This document shows positions 14,464 to 24,006 of a DNA stretch of 45,474 nucleotides, piece by piece (position 1 is the stretch's first letter; each line of letters starts with the position of its first letter). Source of the DNA: Aestuariivirga sp. (GTDB taxonomy: Bacteria > Pseudomonadota > Alphaproteobacteria > Rhizobiales > Aestuariivirgaceae). The stretch is taken from the NCBI GenBank assembly GCA_030680855.1, contig JAUXUN010000050.1, forward strand, positions 1 through 45,474. The letters are read 5' to 3'. A program made the position numbers and the translations under genes. A model generated the notes under the pieces. That model made no database searches and was not told the origin of the DNA. It saw only the letters and a program-made list of their open reading frames with translations.

Positions 14464-15006
14464 ATGAATCGGCGAAACTTCATATTTGGCGCGGCGGCAC
14501 TGGTGCCGGGCTCGGCCTTTGCTGCGGCCAAGAAGAAGGCCATTCCCTATCGCGGGGCGGAAGTGGTTGAATTCACAACGCCTGAGAGGCGCGGCACGGT
14601 GATCGTCAACACCGAGGAAATGGCGCTTTATCATATCATCGGGCGGGAAACCGCCATCCGCTACGGCGTGGCGGTTGGCAAGGAAGGCTTTGACTGGGCG
14701 GGCATCGCCAAGGTGGGGCGCAAGGTCAAGTGGCCCGTGTGGACGCCGCCGGCCGCGATGATCAGGCGGCGGCCGGATTTGGAAAAATGGCGCAATGGCA
14801 TGCCCGGCGGGCGGGAAAACCCGCTTGGCGCGCGGGCGATCTATTTGTTTGCCGGCGGCCGCGACACGCTGTTTCGCATCCATGGCACCAATGAACCGCA
14901 GAGCATCGGAACGGCGGCATCCTCGGGCTGCATCCGCATGCTGAACGAGGAAGTGTCCGAGCTTTATGAGAGCGTGCAGATCGGCACGAAAGTCATTGTG
15001 ATCTGA
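14464..15006 (+). CDS. L,D-transpeptidase (YkuD family) with Tat-like signal
   Basis: A 180-residue exported enzyme. The N-terminus NRRNFIFGAAAL has the twin-arginine form and ends near AFA-AAK. The YkuD catalytic motif is complete: His140 in FRIHGTNEP, and Ser154, Gly155, Cys156 and Arg158 in SSGCIRM. These enzymes make 3-3 cross-links in peptidoglycan or anchor outer-membrane proteins to it using the active-site cysteine. The length fits the short ErfK/YbiS-type enzymes without extra wall-binding domains. It is convergent with the extensin-like gene, so two wall-modifying genes sit tail to tail. Confidence 0.88.
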   Translation: MNRRNFIFGAAALVPGSAFAAAKKKAIPYRGAEVVEFTTPERRGTVIVNTEEMALYHIIGRETAIRYGVAVGKEGFDWAGIAKVGRKVKWPVWTPPAAMIRRRPDLEKWRNGMPGGRENPLGARAIYLFAGGRDTLFRIHGTNEPQSIGTAASSGCIRMLNEEVSELYESVQIGTKVIVI

Positions 15007-15013
15007 ACCACCG

Positions 15014-15721
15014 TTAACGGCAGCTGCGATACCAGCCCATGTCGACGTGCAGGTGATCGTGATGGTCGGCGTTGTAATCGGGACTGAGGACCACGTTGAA
15101 ATAATCACAGGCGCCGCCCCGCACCTCGCGCAGGAACTCCGCCGGCGGCTGGCTGCCTTGCCAGTCTTGCTTCAGGGTAACGAGTTTTCCGCTGCGCAAA
15201 CGGAAGCCCGAGATATCGAAGGCATTGGCGGTGGCGTGTTCGCTGGCGGCGGATGAGCCGCGGATGTTGCGGCAGGAATAGGAGCCGAAATGGAGGAGTT
15301 CGGTGACGGGCTCGTTAAAGTATTTGCTTGCCGCGGGTTGCACGATGTTGTGCTCCCACATGAAGAGGCGGGCGGCGATGGCGCAGCGGGTTTCCTCCAC
15401 GTTCAGCGTTGCGGTTGAAAGGTTCGCAAGCTTGATGGTGTCCTGCTTGCTGCATTGTGCCGTATCAATTCGCGTCGGTTCGATGGCCACAGCTTTTCCG
15501 GCGCGGGCGAAGGCGGCGCGGCAATTTTCGGCGTTGGAGTCGATGCGTTTCAGCTTGAAGGGCGTGAGAAAATTGGATGCGGCATCGAGGTCCGGCAGGA
15601 CTAGGGGATCATATGCCCTGGGCCATTCAAAATATCCGAGCCGGGACAGGCCATAGGCTGACACGAGAAGCATAAGGATGAGCGCCAGAAGAAAGCGCAG
15701 ACGGCGGAAGGAAAGCGACAT
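15014..15721 (-). CDS. Extensin-like C-terminal domain protein
   Basis: A 235-residue protein with an N-terminal membrane helix (about 8-27) and an Extensin-like_C domain in the periplasm. The motifs SEHATANAFDISGF and DHHDHLHVDMG resemble the zinc sites of the D-Ala-D-Ala carboxypeptidase/MepA group (H-x6-D and H-x-H), so it is probably a peptidoglycan peptidase or binds such a metal. Four cysteines (in ENCRAAF, TAQCSKQD, ETRCAIA, YSCRNI) are likely disulfide formers. The family name comes from plant extensins, but the bacterial members are a separate wall-related group. Confidence 0.85.
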   Translation of the reverse strand: MSLSFRRLRFLLALILMLLVSAYGLSRLGYFEWPRAYDPLVLPDLDAASNFLTPFKLKRIDSNAENCRAAFARAGKAVAIEPTRIDTAQCSKQDTIKLANLSTATLNVEETRCAIAARLFMWEHNIVQPAASKYFNEPVTELLHFGSYSCRNIRGSSAASEHATANAFDISGFRLRSGKLVTLKQDWQGSQPPAEFLREVRGGACDYFNVVLSPDYNADHHDHLHVDMGWYRSCR

Positions 15722-15750
15722 TTGCGGTTTCTATAAGACTTTTTACCCAT

Positions 15751-15779
15751 TTGCCATGTTGCGGCGCACACGCTAAAAG
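15751..15779 (+). promoter_or_regulatory. Candidate promoter of the sdh operon
   Basis: TTGCCA (15751-15756), a 17-nt spacer and TAAAAG (15774-15779) lie 26 nt before the sdhC start. The -35 is fair and the -10 weak. A GAGG ribosome site follows just before the ATG. Confidence 0.35.
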
Positions 15780-15804
15780 AAATACAGGATTTCGAGGCGA
15801 TTGA

Positions 15805-16203
15805 ATGGCAAACGACAAGTCTGCGGCGCGTCCCCTGTCGCCACATCTGCAAATTTACCGGCCGATGCTCACCATGATGATGTCGATCGTGCACCGCATA
15901 ACGGGCATGGGGCTTTATTTCGGGATTATCCTGCTGGTGTGGTGGCTGACCGCTGCATCAATTTCCGATGGTTATTTTGATTTGGTGCAGGGGTTTTTCG
16001 GCCACTGGTTTGGCAGGCTGTTGCTGTTTGGCTTTACCTGGGCGCTGATCCACCATGCGCTGGGCGGGCTTCGGCATTTGTTGTGGGATACGGGACGCGG
16101 CTTTGATCTCAACCTCATAGAATGGTTGGCGCGGGCTAATCTGGCGGGCTCAATCGTTCTCACACTCTTGCTTTGGGTTATCGGCTATGGGGTGATGGCA
16201 TGA
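15805..16203 (+). CDS. sdhC: Succinate dehydrogenase cytochrome b556 subunit
   Basis: The first membrane anchor of complex II, 132 residues with three transmembrane helices. The quinone-site motif SIVHRITGMGLYFG (27-40) and the heme b ligand His84 in LIHHALGGLRHLLWD are in place. It anchors SdhAB to the inner membrane and passes electrons to ubiquinone. The gene ends at TGA 16201-16203, which overlaps the sdhD start as ATGA, so the two are translationally coupled. It heads the sdhCDAB operon. Confidence 0.95.
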   Translation: MANDKSAARPLSPHLQIYRPMLTMMMSIVHRITGMGLYFGIILLVWWLTAASISDGYFDLVQGFFGHWFGRLLLFGFTWALIHHALGGLRHLLWDTGRGFDLNLIEWLARANLAGSIVLTLLLWVIGYGVMA

Positions 16204-16544
16204 GCCCCGATAAATCCGGCACGCGGCATTTCTGGCAGCAGCGGGCAACGGCCATTGCCAATGTGCCGCTGGTTTTGTTTTTGCTGTGGTTCATCATTTC
16301 AAATTTGGATGCTACGCGGGCCGACGTGGTGGCGAGTGTGCAGAATCCCTTTAATGCACTCCTGCTTGTCTTGTCATTTGCTTCCATTCTCTGGCACATG
16401 CGGCTTGGCATGGAGATGGTGCTAGAGGATTATGTGCAGGATGAGCGCATGCTCCGCACCAGCCTTCTGCTCAATACACTTTTCACGGCGGCCATGGCTT
16501 TGGCGGCGCTCTATGCAATTCTCAAAATGGTTTTTGGTGCTTGA
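16200..16544 (+). CDS. sdhD: Succinate dehydrogenase hydrophobic membrane anchor subunit
   Basis: The second complex II anchor, 114 residues with three helices (about 20-36, 52-70, 86-111). It carries the heme ligand His66 in [16 protein letters not shown] and the nearby Asp77-Tyr78 pair that lines the quinone pocket. The start ATG at 16200 overlaps the sdhC stop, and its stop TGA (16542-16544) overlaps the sdhA start, showing a tight operon. Confidence 0.95.
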   Translation: MSPDKSGTRHFWQQRATAIANVPLVLFLLWFIISNLDATRADVVASVQNPFNALLLVLSFASILWHMRLGMEMVLEDYVQDERMLRTSLLLNTLFTAAMALAALYAILKMVFGA

Positions 16545-18343
16545 TGGCGGCGAAGAATTCCTATCCCATAACTGACCACAGCTTTGACGTGGTCGTGGTC
16601 GGCGCCGGAGGTGCCGGCTTGCGCGCCACGCTTGGCGCTTCGCAGGCCGGATTGAAAACCGCCTGCATATCCAAAGTTTTCCCGACACGCTCGCATACGG
16701 TGGCGGCTCAGGGCGGCATCGCCGCTTCGCTTTCCAACATGGGGCCCGATGACTGGCGCTGGCACATGTATGATACGGTGAAGGGTTCGGACTGGCTGGG
16801 CGACCAGGACGCCATTGAATATCTTTGCCGCCATGCGCCAACGGCGGTTTACGAGCTCGAGCATTTCGGCATGCCGTTTTCGCGCACCGAAGACGGCAGG
16901 ATTTACCAGCGCCCCTTTGGCGGCATGATGCAGAATTTCGGCGAAGGCCCGCCGGCCCAGCGCACCTGTGCGGCGGCTGACCGCACCGGGCACGCCATGC
17001 TGCACACGCTCTATGGCCAGTCGCTGCGCTACGAGACGGAATTCTTCATCGAGTATTTCGCGCTTGATCTCATCATGGAAAACGGCGTGTGCCGCGGCGT
17101 GATGGCGCTGTCGATGGAAGACGGCACCATCCACCGCTTCCGGGCGCACAAGTCCATTCTGGCCACGGGCGGCTATGGCCGGGCCTATTTCACCGCCACC
17201 TCGGCGCACACCTGCACCGGCGACGGCAATGCCATGGTGCTGCGCGCGGGACTTCCGCTGCAGGACATGGAATTCGTGCAGTTCCACCCCACCGGCATTT
17301 ACGGGGCGGGCTGCCTGATCACCGAAGGGGCCCGGGGCGAGGGCGGCTATCTCACCAATTCGGAAGGCGAGCGCTTCATGGAGCGCTATGCGCCATCGGC
17401 CAAGGACCTGGCGTCGCGTGACGTCGTCTCGCGGTCCTGCACCATTGAAATCCGCGAGGGCCGCGGCGTCGGGCCGCTGAAGGATCATATTCATTTGCAT
17501 CTCGAGCATCTCGATCCCGCCGTGCTGCATGAGCGGCTGCCGGGGATTTCGGAATCGGCCAAGATTTTTGCCGGCGTTGACCTGACGCGCGAGCCCATTC
17601 CGATCCTGCCCACGGTGCATTACAACATGGGCGGCATCCCCACGAATTATCATGGCGAGGCGCTGGCGGGGGATGCAAAGAATCCGGAAAAGACCGTTCC
17701 GGGGCTGATGGCGGTGGGGGAAGCGGCCTGTGTGTCCGTACACGGAGCAAATCGGCTGGGGAGCAACTCGCTCATTGACCTCGTGGTGTTTGGCCGTGCG
17801 GCTGGTTTGAAATGTGTTGAGGATATCAAGCCCAACGCACCGCACAAGGATTTGAAGAAAGATGCGGGCGAGGCGGCCATTGCGCGGCTTGACCGGTTCC
17901 GGAACGCTTCCGGCGATGCGCCCACGGCGGAATTGCGCTTGCGCATGCAGCGCGCCATGCAGGACAATTGTGCGGTTTTCCGCACGGGAGAGGTTTTGCG
18001 CGAGGGCGTGAAGAAGATTGCCGACATCTGGAATGCTACCGATGACATAAGGGTGACGGACCGTTCGCTGATCTGGAACAGCGACCTCATCGAAACGCTG
18101 GAATATGACAATCTGATCGTGCAGGCGGCGGTGACTGTCGAGGGTGCACTGGCGCGTGAGGAAAGCCGCGGGGCGCATGCCCGCGAGGATTTCCCGAAAC
18201 GCGATGACAAGGGCTGGATGAAGCACACGCTGAGCTGGACCGACGGGGCCAAGCGCAAGGTGAAGCTCGCCTACCGCCCAGTGCATGATTATACCATGTC
18301 GAAGGATATTGACTACATCAAGCCAAAGGCGCGGGTGTATTGA
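16544..18343 (+). CDS. sdhA: Succinate dehydrogenase flavoprotein subunit
   Basis: A 599-residue flavoprotein that oxidises succinate to fumarate. The FAD-binding Rossmann motif is [13 protein letters not shown] (about 16-28). His51 in SHTVAAQGG is the residue that carries covalent FAD. The active-site and substrate-binding segments [17 protein letters not shown] and [12 protein letters not shown] are intact. Start ATG 16544 overlaps the sdhD stop (TGATG). Length and motifs are normal for the family. It is followed not directly by sdhB but by a 180-bp gap with a palindromic repeat. Confidence 0.96.
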   Translation: MAAKNSYPITDHSFDVVVVGAGGAGLRATLGASQAGLKTACISKVFPTRSHTVAAQGGIAASLSNMGPDDWRWHMYDTVKGSDWLGDQDAIEYLCRHAPTAVYELEHFGMPFSRTEDGRIYQRPFGGMMQNFGEGPPAQRTCAAADRTGHAMLHTLYGQSLRYETEFFIEYFALDLIMENGVCRGVMALSMEDGTIHRFRAHKSILATGGYGRAYFTATSAHTCTGDGNAMVLRAGLPLQDMEFVQFHPTGIYGAGCLITEGARGEGGYLTNSEGERFMERYAPSAKDLASRDVVSRSCTIEIREGRGVGPLKDHIHLHLEHLDPAVLHERLPGISESAKIFAGVDLTREPIPILPTVHYNMGGIPTNYHGEALAGDAKNPEKTVPGLMAVGEAACVSVHGANRLGSNSLIDLVVFGRAAGLKCVEDIKPNAPHKDLKKDAGEAAIARLDRFRNASGDAPTAELRLRMQRAMQDNCAVFRTGEVLREGVKKIADIWNATDDIRVTDRSLIWNSDLIETLEYDNLIVQAAVTVEGALAREESRGAHAREDFPKRDDKGWMKHTLSWTDGAKRKVKLAYRPVHDYTMSKDIDYIKPKARVY

Positions 18344-18372
18344 TGATGGTTGTGTGCATGTTCAGTTTCATT

Positions 18373-18502
18373 CCTTCTCCCCTTGAGGGAGAAGGTCCGG
18401 CAACGCCGGGGATGAGGGGGCCTTTTGGTCACCTACGGAACGCGCTGAAGCAGACCCCTCACCCGGCGCTTCGCGCCACCCTCTCCCTCAAGGGGAGAGG
18501 GG
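18373..18502. repeat. 130-bp palindromic repeat inside the sdh operon
   Basis: The left arm (18373-18395) and right arm (18479-18502) are complementary and each is itself palindromic around CTTGAGG/CCTCAAGG; smaller inner pairs (GATGAGGGG with CCCCTCAC) lie between. It fills the gap between sdhA and sdhB. It is a dispersed-repeat type similar in build to 10850-10992. In the transcript it would fold into a long hairpin and could change the SdhA:SdhB ratio by partial termination or mRNA stabilisation. Confidence 0.7.
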
Positions 18503-18523
18503 AAGAGAAGAACAAGAGCAATC

Positions 18524-19300
18524 ATGGTTGAATTTGCACTTCCACAGAACTCTAAGGTCCAGCCTGGCAAGGTCTGGCCGAAGCCTGCTGGCTCGAAGCT
18601 GCAGGAGTTCCGGATTTACCGGTGGAACCCGGATGACGGGAAGAATCCGCAAATTGACAGCTACCATGTGGACATGGAGCAGTGCGGGCCCATGGTGCTG
18701 GACGCCATTATCAAGATCAAGAATGAGCAGGACCCGACGCTGACCTTCCGCCGCTCGTGCCGGGAAGGGATTTGCGGCTCCTGCGCCATGAACATTGACG
18801 GCACCAATACGCTGGCGTGCTTGAAGGCATGCGACGAGGTTGAGGGGGCGGTCCGGATTTATCCGCTGCCGCACATGCCGGTGGTGAAAGACCTGGTGCC
18901 CGATCTCACGCGCTTTTACACGCAGCACCGGGCGATTGAGCCATGGCTCAAGACCACCACGCCGGAACCGGTGAAGGAATGGAAACAGTCGCACAATGAA
19001 CGGGCGCTGCTCGACGGACTGTATGAATGCATTCTTTGCGCCTGCTGCTCGACGTCGTGCCCTTCCTATTGGTGGAACGGCTACCGCTATCTCGGCCCTG
19101 CTGCTCTCTTGCAGGCCTATCGCTGGCTGATCGACTCGCGCGACGAAGCCAGGAAGGACCGCCTCGACAATCTTGAAGATCCGTTCAAGCTCTACCGCTG
19201 CCACACCATCATGAATTGCGCCAAGGCCTGCCCCAAGGGGCTGAACCCCGCAAAGGCCATTGCCGAAATCAAGAAACTGATGGTGGAACGGCTGTTATAG
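18524..19300 (+). CDS. sdhB: Succinate dehydrogenase iron-sulfur subunit
   Basis: A 258-residue electron-transfer subunit. The [2Fe-2S] ligands are Cys79, Cys84, Cys87 and Cys99. The [4Fe-4S] motif [11 protein letters not shown] (169-179) gives Cys169, Cys172, Cys175 and Cys179. The [3Fe-4S] motif supplies Cys226, Cys232 and Cys236 in [17 protein letters not shown]. The N-terminus MVEFALP and the overall length are normal for alphaproteobacteria. It moves electrons from the SdhA flavin to the quinone site in SdhCD. It starts after the palindromic repeat; the sequence AGAGG/AAGAG just upstream may serve as ribosome site. Confidence 0.96.
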   Translation: MVEFALPQNSKVQPGKVWPKPAGSKLQEFRIYRWNPDDGKNPQIDSYHVDMEQCGPMVLDAIIKIKNEQDPTLTFRRSCREGICGSCAMNIDGTNTLACLKACDEVEGAVRIYPLPHMPVVKDLVPDLTRFYTQHRAIEPWLKTTTPEPVKEWKQSHNERALLDGLYECILCACCSTSCPSYWWNGYRYLGPAALLQAYRWLIDSRDEARKDRLDNLEDPFKLYRCHTIMNCAKACPKGLNPAKAIAEIKKLMVERLL

Positions 19301-19319
19301 CCCTTATGCTTATTGTTAG

Positions 19320-19339
19320 AATTGTGCTGCGGTGCAATT
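19320..19339. promoter_or_regulatory. Small inverted repeat upstream of acnA
   Basis: AATTG (19320-19324) and CAATT (19335-19339) lie in the 82-bp gap between sdhB and acnA, 44 nt before the start codon. TTAGAATTG resembles one half of iron-responsive Irr boxes, but the second half does not fit. A possible operator for separate control of acnA, weakly supported. Confidence 0.2.
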
Positions 19340-19382
19340 AGAGATATAGCCAGCCCCGAAGTTCCAGCCCAGGAAAGCCAGC

Positions 19383-22091
19383 ATGACCCCCACCTCCCTC
19401 GACAGTTTCAAATCCCGCAAAACCCTCAAGGTGGGGTCAAAAAACTACACCTATTTCAGCCTCAAGGCGGCGGAGAAGAATGGCCTCAAGGGCATTTCAA
19501 AACTTCCCTATTCGCTGAAAGTGCTGCTGGAAAACCTGTTGCGCCATGAGGATGGCCGCAGTGTCACCAAGGCGCATATAGAAGGTGTTGCCGATTGGCT
19601 GAAAAACCGGGGGCGGGACGAGATGGAAATCGCTTTCCGTCCGGCGCGCGTGCTGATGCAGGATTTCACCGGGGTTCCCGCGGTTGTCGATTTGGCCGCG
19701 ATGCGCGATGCGATGAAGGGTTTGGGCAAGAACCCCACCAAAATCAATCCGCTGGCGCCGGTTGATCTCGTCATCGATCATTCGGTGATGGTGGATTATT
19801 TTGCCTCGACGGGGGCGTTCAGGAAAAACGTCGAAATGGAATATGGCCGGAATGGCGAGCGCTACACATTTTTGAAATGGGGGCAGGGAGCCTTTGACAA
19901 TTTCCGCGTGGTGCCGCCGGGCACCGGCATCTGCCACCAGGTGAACCTGGAATATCTGGCCAAGACGGTGTGGACGCGCACCGACAAGGTGAAAGGCAAG
20001 CAGATAGCGACCGCCTATCCGGATACGCTGGTGGGCACCGACAGCCATACCACGATGATCAATGGCCTTGCCGTATTGGGCTGGGGGGTTGGCGGCATTG
20101 AAGCGGAAGCGGCCATGCTGGGCCAGCCCATTTCGATGCTCATTCCGGAAGTGATCGGCTTCAAGCTTGACGGGCGGTTGCCGGAAGGCACGACGGCCAC
20201 TGATCTGGTTTTGACGGTGACGCAGATGCTGCGCAAAAAAGGCGTGGTCGGGAAATTCGTTGAATTCCATGGGCCGGGTCTTGGCACGCTGGCTCTTGAG
20301 GACATGGCCACCATTGCCAACATGGCGCCGGAATATGGCGCGACCTGCGGCTTCTTCCCGGTGAATGCGGAGACGATTTCCTATCTCAAGGGCACGGCGC
20401 GGCCCGCCGCCCAGGTGGCGCTGGTTGAAAAATACGCCAAGGCGCAGGACATGTTCTGGACGCCGAAGGCGCTTGATCCGGATTTCACCGATGTGCTTTC
20501 GCTTGACCTGGCAACGGTTGTGCCGTCGATGGCCGGACCCAAGCGGCCGCAGGACAAGGTGGCCCTGACGGAGTCGGCTTCGGACTTTGCCAAGGTGATG
20601 GACACTGAATTCAAGAAGGCCGAGCAGCTCGGCCAGCGTTATAGCGTTGAGAATGCGAACTTCAACGTGGGCCATGGCGACGTGGTGATTGCCGCGATCA
20701 CGTCGTGCACCAATACGTCGAACCCCTCGGTGATGATCGGGGCGGGTTTGCTGGCGCGCAATGCGCAGAAGAAGGGCCTTACGGTGAAGCCATGGGTCAA
20801 GACTTCACTGGCGCCGGGAAGCCAGGTGGTCACCGAATACCTGAAGTCATCGGGACTGCAGAAGGACCTGGACAAGCTCGGCTTTGACCTGGTGGGCTAT
20901 GGCTGCACAACCTGTATAGGCAACTCAGGCCCGCTGCCGGAAAACATTTCCGAAGCGATCCGGAAGAATGATCTGGTGGCAGTGGCGGTGCTTTCGGGCA
21001 ACCGCAATTTCGAAGGCCGGGTGAACCCCGATGTGCGCGCCAATTATCTGGCGTCCCCGCCGCTGGTTGTGGCTTATGCACTGGCGGGTTCGATGAATGT
21101 GAATCTCATCACTGATCCGCTGGGCCATGATAAAAAGGGCAAGCCGGTTTACCTCAGGGACATCTGGCCGGATGCGAAGGCTGTGGCGGACTTCGTGCGC
21201 AGACACGTAACCCGCAAAGCCTTTGCCAAGCGTTACAAGGATGTGTTCAAGGGCGACACGGCCTGGCGCAAGATCAAGGTCACCAAGGGCCTCACCTATG
21301 CCTGGGACGAAAAAAGCACCTATGTGGCGAGCCCGCCCTATTTCACCGGCATGAGCATGACACCGGCGCCGGTGAAAAATGTGGCCGATGCGCGGGTGCT
21401 GGGCCTTTTCCTCGACTCGATCACGACGGACCATATTTCCCCGGCGGGCGACATCAAGGCAAGTTCGCCGGCGGGCCAGTATTTGAGCGCGCACGGGGTT
21501 GAGCGGGTTGATTTCAATTCCTACGGGGCGCGGCGCGGCCATCACGAAGTGATGATGCGCGGCACCTTCGCCAATATCCGCATCAAGAACCAGATGGTGC
21601 CCGGGGTGGAAGGCGGTTTCACCATTCACTATCCCTCGCTTGAGCAGATGCCGATTTACGATGCGGCGATGAAATACCAATCCACCGGCACGCCGCTGGT
21701 GATTTTCGCCGGCAAGGAATATGGCACGGGATCATCGCGCGACTGGGCGGCGAAGGGCACGAAACTTCTCGGCGTGCGCGCCGTGATCGCGCAAAGCTTC
21801 GAGCGAATCCACCGTTCCAACCTCATTGGCATGGGAGTTGTTCCCTTGCAATTCCAGGAGGGCGAAAGCTGGCAGGTTTTTGACCTGCGCGGCGACGAGA
21901 TTGTCACCATCAGCGGCCTGTCGGAAGGCCTGAAGCCGCGCTCGCAGCTTTCACTTGAAATCCAGCGGGCCGATGGCTCGGCGCTGGTGGTTTCAGTCCA
22001 GTGCCGGATCGATACGCTGGATGAGCTGGACTACTTCATGAACGGCGGCATCATGCCTTACGTGCTGCGCAATCTGGCCAATGCGGCTTGA
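19383..22091 (+). CDS. acnA: Aconitate hydratase A
   Basis: A 902-residue TCA-cycle enzyme that interconverts citrate and isocitrate through cis-aconitate. The [4Fe-4S] ligands are Cys442 in ITSCTNTSNP and Cys508 and Cys511 in GYGCTTCIGNSGPL. Other family segments are DSHTTMINGLAVLGWGVGG and the swivel-domain motif GTGSSRDWAAKG near the C-terminus, which binds substrate. The length matches the AcnA/IRP1 group. In Hyphomicrobiales acnA often has DUF1223 genes nearby, as here. No frameshift or missing residue was seen. Confidence 0.97.
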   Translation: MTPTSLDSFKSRKTLKVGSKNYTYFSLKAAEKNGLKGISKLPYSLKVLLENLLRHEDGRSVTKAHIEGVADWLKNRGRDEMEIAFRPARVLMQDFTGVPAVVDLAAMRDAMKGLGKNPTKINPLAPVDLVIDHSVMVDYFASTGAFRKNVEMEYGRNGERYTFLKWGQGAFDNFRVVPPGTGICHQVNLEYLAKTVWTRTDKVKGKQIATAYPDTLVGTDSHTTMINGLAVLGWGVGGIEAEAAMLGQPISMLIPEVIGFKLDGRLPEGTTATDLVLTVTQMLRKKGVVGKFVEFHGPGLGTLALEDMATIANMAPEYGATCGFFPVNAETISYLKGTARPAAQVALVEKYAKAQDMFWTPKALDPDFTDVLSLDLATVVPSMAGPKRPQDKVALTESASDFAKVMDTEFKKAEQLGQRYSVENANFNVGHGDVVIAAITSCTNTSNPSVMIGAGLLARNAQKKGLTVKPWVKTSLAPGSQVVTEYLKSSGLQKDLDKLGFDLVGYGCTTCIGNSGPLPENISEAIRKNDLVAVAVLSGNRNFEGRVNPDVRANYLASPPLVVAYALAGSMNVNLITDPLGHDKKGKPVYLRDIWPDAKAVADFVRRHVTRKAFAKRYKDVFKGDTAWRKIKVTKGLTYAWDEKSTYVASPPYFTGMSMTPAPVKNVADARVLGLFLDSITTDHISPAGDIKASSPAGQYLSAHGVERVDFNSYGARRGHHEVMMRGTFANIRIKNQMVPGVEGGFTIHYPSLEQMPIYDAAMKYQSTGTPLVIFAGKEYGTGSSRDWAAKGTKLLGVRAVIAQSFERIHRSNLIGMGVVPLQFQEGESWQVFDLRGDEIVTISGLSEGLKPRSQLSLEIQRADGSALVVSVQCRIDTLDELDYFMNGGIMPYVLRNLANAA

Positions 22092-22154
22092 TCCCTAAGG
22101 AACAATTTTTCTCTAGCGCCGTTTTATATGGTTGAATTCACAAGGAGCAAGACA

Positions 22155-22511
22155 ATGACCTATGTTGACGGATTTGTACTTCCCGTTCCCAAGAAGAACC
22201 TGGCGGCCTACCGCAAGATGGCGACCAAGGCGGGCAAGGCATGGATGAAGCATGGGGCGCTTTCCTATGTCGAGTCCGTGGCCGATGATGTGAAGCCGGG
22301 AAAGTCCACCTCTTTTCCGCAGAGCGTGAAACTCAAGGACGGTGAAACCGTGATCTTCGCGTGGGCCACCTACAAGTCCCGCAAGCACCGGGACCAGGTG
22401 ATGGCGAAGGTGATGAAGGACCCGACAATGTCAAATTACGACCTTAAATCACTGCCCTTCGACGGCAAACGCATGTTCTGGGGCGGATTTAAGAAACTGG
22501 TAGCCATGTAG
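22155..22511 (+). CDS. DUF1428 family protein
   Basis: A 118-residue cytosolic protein matching DUF1428: MTYVDGFVLPVPKKNLAAYR at the start, an inner YVESVADDVKPG, FAWATYKSRKHRD and the closing PFDGKRMFWGGF. The fold is a dimeric alpha-beta (ferredoxin-like) barrel related to antibiotic monooxygenase-like proteins; the function is unknown. The start at 22155 has AAGGAG 8 nt upstream. It is 63 bp after acnA and may share its transcript. Confidence 0.88.
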   Translation: MTYVDGFVLPVPKKNLAAYRKMATKAGKAWMKHGALSYVESVADDVKPGKSTSFPQSVKLKDGETVIFAWATYKSRKHRDQVMAKVMKDPTMSNYDLKSLPFDGKRMFWGGFKKLVAM

Positions 22512-22603
22512 GCCGGTTTCCGGCGCAAAACCCCTGCAAAAAGTGATCAGGCCTCACCGGCTCGTGAGTGGCTGATTGGCGCATTGGCTGCTATATCGGC
22601 CCT

Positions 22604-23347
22604 ATGACCTGTTCACTCACCCGCCGGAACGCCCTTGTCCTTGGTGCCGCCGCCATGTTTGCCAAACCCGCATTGGCGGCGGCAAAGCGCCCGGTTATCG
22701 TGGAGCTCTTCACCAGCCAGGGCTGTTCCTCCTGCCCGCCGGCGGATGCTTATTTCAAGGCTTTGAAAGACCAGCCCGACGTTTTGGCGCTGTCCTATCA
22801 TGTGGATTACTGGGATTACCTGGGCTGGCGCGATACGCTTGGCAGCCCGGAATGTTCACAGCGGCAATATGACTATGCCAAATCACGCGGCGACAGAAAC
22901 GTCTATACGCCGCAAACCATCATCAATGGCGGCAAGCATTTTGTCGGAAGCCAGCGGGCCAGTGTTTCCGGCGGCATTGACGCGGCAGGAAGCGAAGACG
23001 CAGCCGGCTGGGTCGACATGGAAATGACCCACAACAAGACTGATGTCTCGATCATCATTCCGGCCGGCAAGCCCACACGGGAAGCAACCCTGTGGCTCAT
23101 GGCATTTGCACCTTTTGTTTCAACGGAAATCAAGAAGGGCGAGAATGCCGGACGGACGATCGACTACTACAATGTGGTGCGCAAAATGGTGCCTGCCGGC
23201 ATGTGGCATGGCGAGGCGGCGAAGATCGTGCTGCCCAAGGGGAGCGTGGTTCCCGAGAGCTGCAAGGGCTGGGTGGCGCTGCTGCAGGAAGGCAATGTCG
23301 GGCGAGTCATCGGCGCTGCCACCGGCGGGACACGGCCCAACGCCTGA
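22604..23347 (+). CDS. DUF1223 exported thioredoxin-like protein
   Basis: A 247-residue exported protein. Residues 1-26 hold a Tat-like signal (TRRNALVLGAAAMFA, then ALAAAK). The DUF1223 domain begins VIVELFTSQGCSSCPPAD, giving Cys41 and Cys44 as a CxxC-type redox pair, followed by ALSYHVDYWDYLGWRD and VYTPQTIINGG. DUF1223 proteins have a thioredoxin-like fold, and alphaproteobacterial members are often found near acnA or cytochrome c maturation genes. A periplasmic thiol role is likely but not shown. Confidence 0.87.
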   Translation: MTCSLTRRNALVLGAAAMFAKPALAAAKRPVIVELFTSQGCSSCPPADAYFKALKDQPDVLALSYHVDYWDYLGWRDTLGSPECSQRQYDYAKSRGDRNVYTPQTIINGGKHFVGSQRASVSGGIDAAGSEDAAGWVDMEMTHNKTDVSIIIPAGKPTREATLWLMAFAPFVSTEIKKGENAGRTIDYYNVVRKMVPAGMWHGEAAKIVLPKGSVVPESCKGWVALLQEGNVGRVIGAATGGTRPNA

Positions 23348-23932
23348 TTATTGTGGAATCTTGTATTTCAAATGGGTGATGTGGGGCGAATTGACCGCGC
23401 GGTCACAGTGGAGTTCAAGAGGCGCTGCGCCAAAATTCTCGAATAACCTGCTGCCGCTGCCGAGCAGGACGGGAACAAGCTGGATGTAGACTTCATCGGC
23501 GAGCTTTTCCTTCAGCATTTGCTGCGCGACATCGGCGCCCATCACGATGATGACTTTTCCGGCCGCCGCCGCCTGGGCCTGCTTCAGGGCCTCTTCAACA
23601 CCCTCGTTGACAAAGGTGAAGGCAGCGCTTTCCATTTCAAGCCTGTCCAGTTTCTCGTGGGTGACGACAAAGCTCGGCACGGGGTAGGGCGTGTCCCCCC
23701 AATGCTGGAGGCCCACGTCATAGGTCCGCCGGCCCAGGACTACGGCGCCCACTTTCAACAGGAGTTCGCGGGCCATTCCCAAATCAATGGCGTTTTCCGG
23801 GCCGCCATGGAACATCCATTTGTGGAGCCTGTCGCCGCCCACGCCCATGGCGTTCTCCAGGCTGATCTCCGGCCCGGCGACGAAGCCGTCCAGCGACATC
23901 GAAAAGGTTAATACGACTTTCCCCACGCTCAC
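23348..23932 (-). CDS. Dihydrofolate reductase-like (RibD C-terminal domain) reductase
   Basis: About 194 residues. The YyaP/DHFR-like pattern is KVVLTFSMSLDGFVAGP at the start, GAVVLGRRTYDVG in the middle, VIIVMGADVAQQMLKE with the NADPH-binding glycine turn, and VPVLLGSGSRLFEN near the end. These proteins reduce pyrimidine- or pteridine-like compounds with NADPH; the substrate is unknown. The start is probably GTG at 23932 or 23926, because the family begins at the VVLTFS strand; an ATG farther upstream would add about 27 non-conserved residues. Confidence 0.82.
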   Translation of the reverse strand: MSVGKVVLTFSMSLDGFVAGPEISLENAMGVGGDRLHKWMFHGGPENAIDLGMARELLLKVGAVVLGRRTYDVGLQHWGDTPYPVPSFVVTHEKLDRLEMESAAFTFVNEGVEEALKQAQAAAAGKVIIVMGADVAQQMLKEKLADEVYIQLVPVLLGSGSRLFENFGAAPLELHCDRAVNSPHITHLKYKIPQ

Positions 23933-24006
23933 ACCCCAAACTTTCCGGAAGCGTATCACATCTTGCAGGCGGGGTGGCAAGAGGGTGGGCGCACTTGCTC
24001 TTTCCA

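Noticed and set aside
16511-18286. A 591-codon open frame on the minus strand across sdhA
   Set aside because: Lies fully antisense to a clear sdhA with intact motifs; long shadow frames are common in GC-rich genes and this one has no recognisable domain.
19497-20675. A 392-codon minus-strand frame inside acnA
   Set aside because: Antisense to aconitase; no motif, no start signal.
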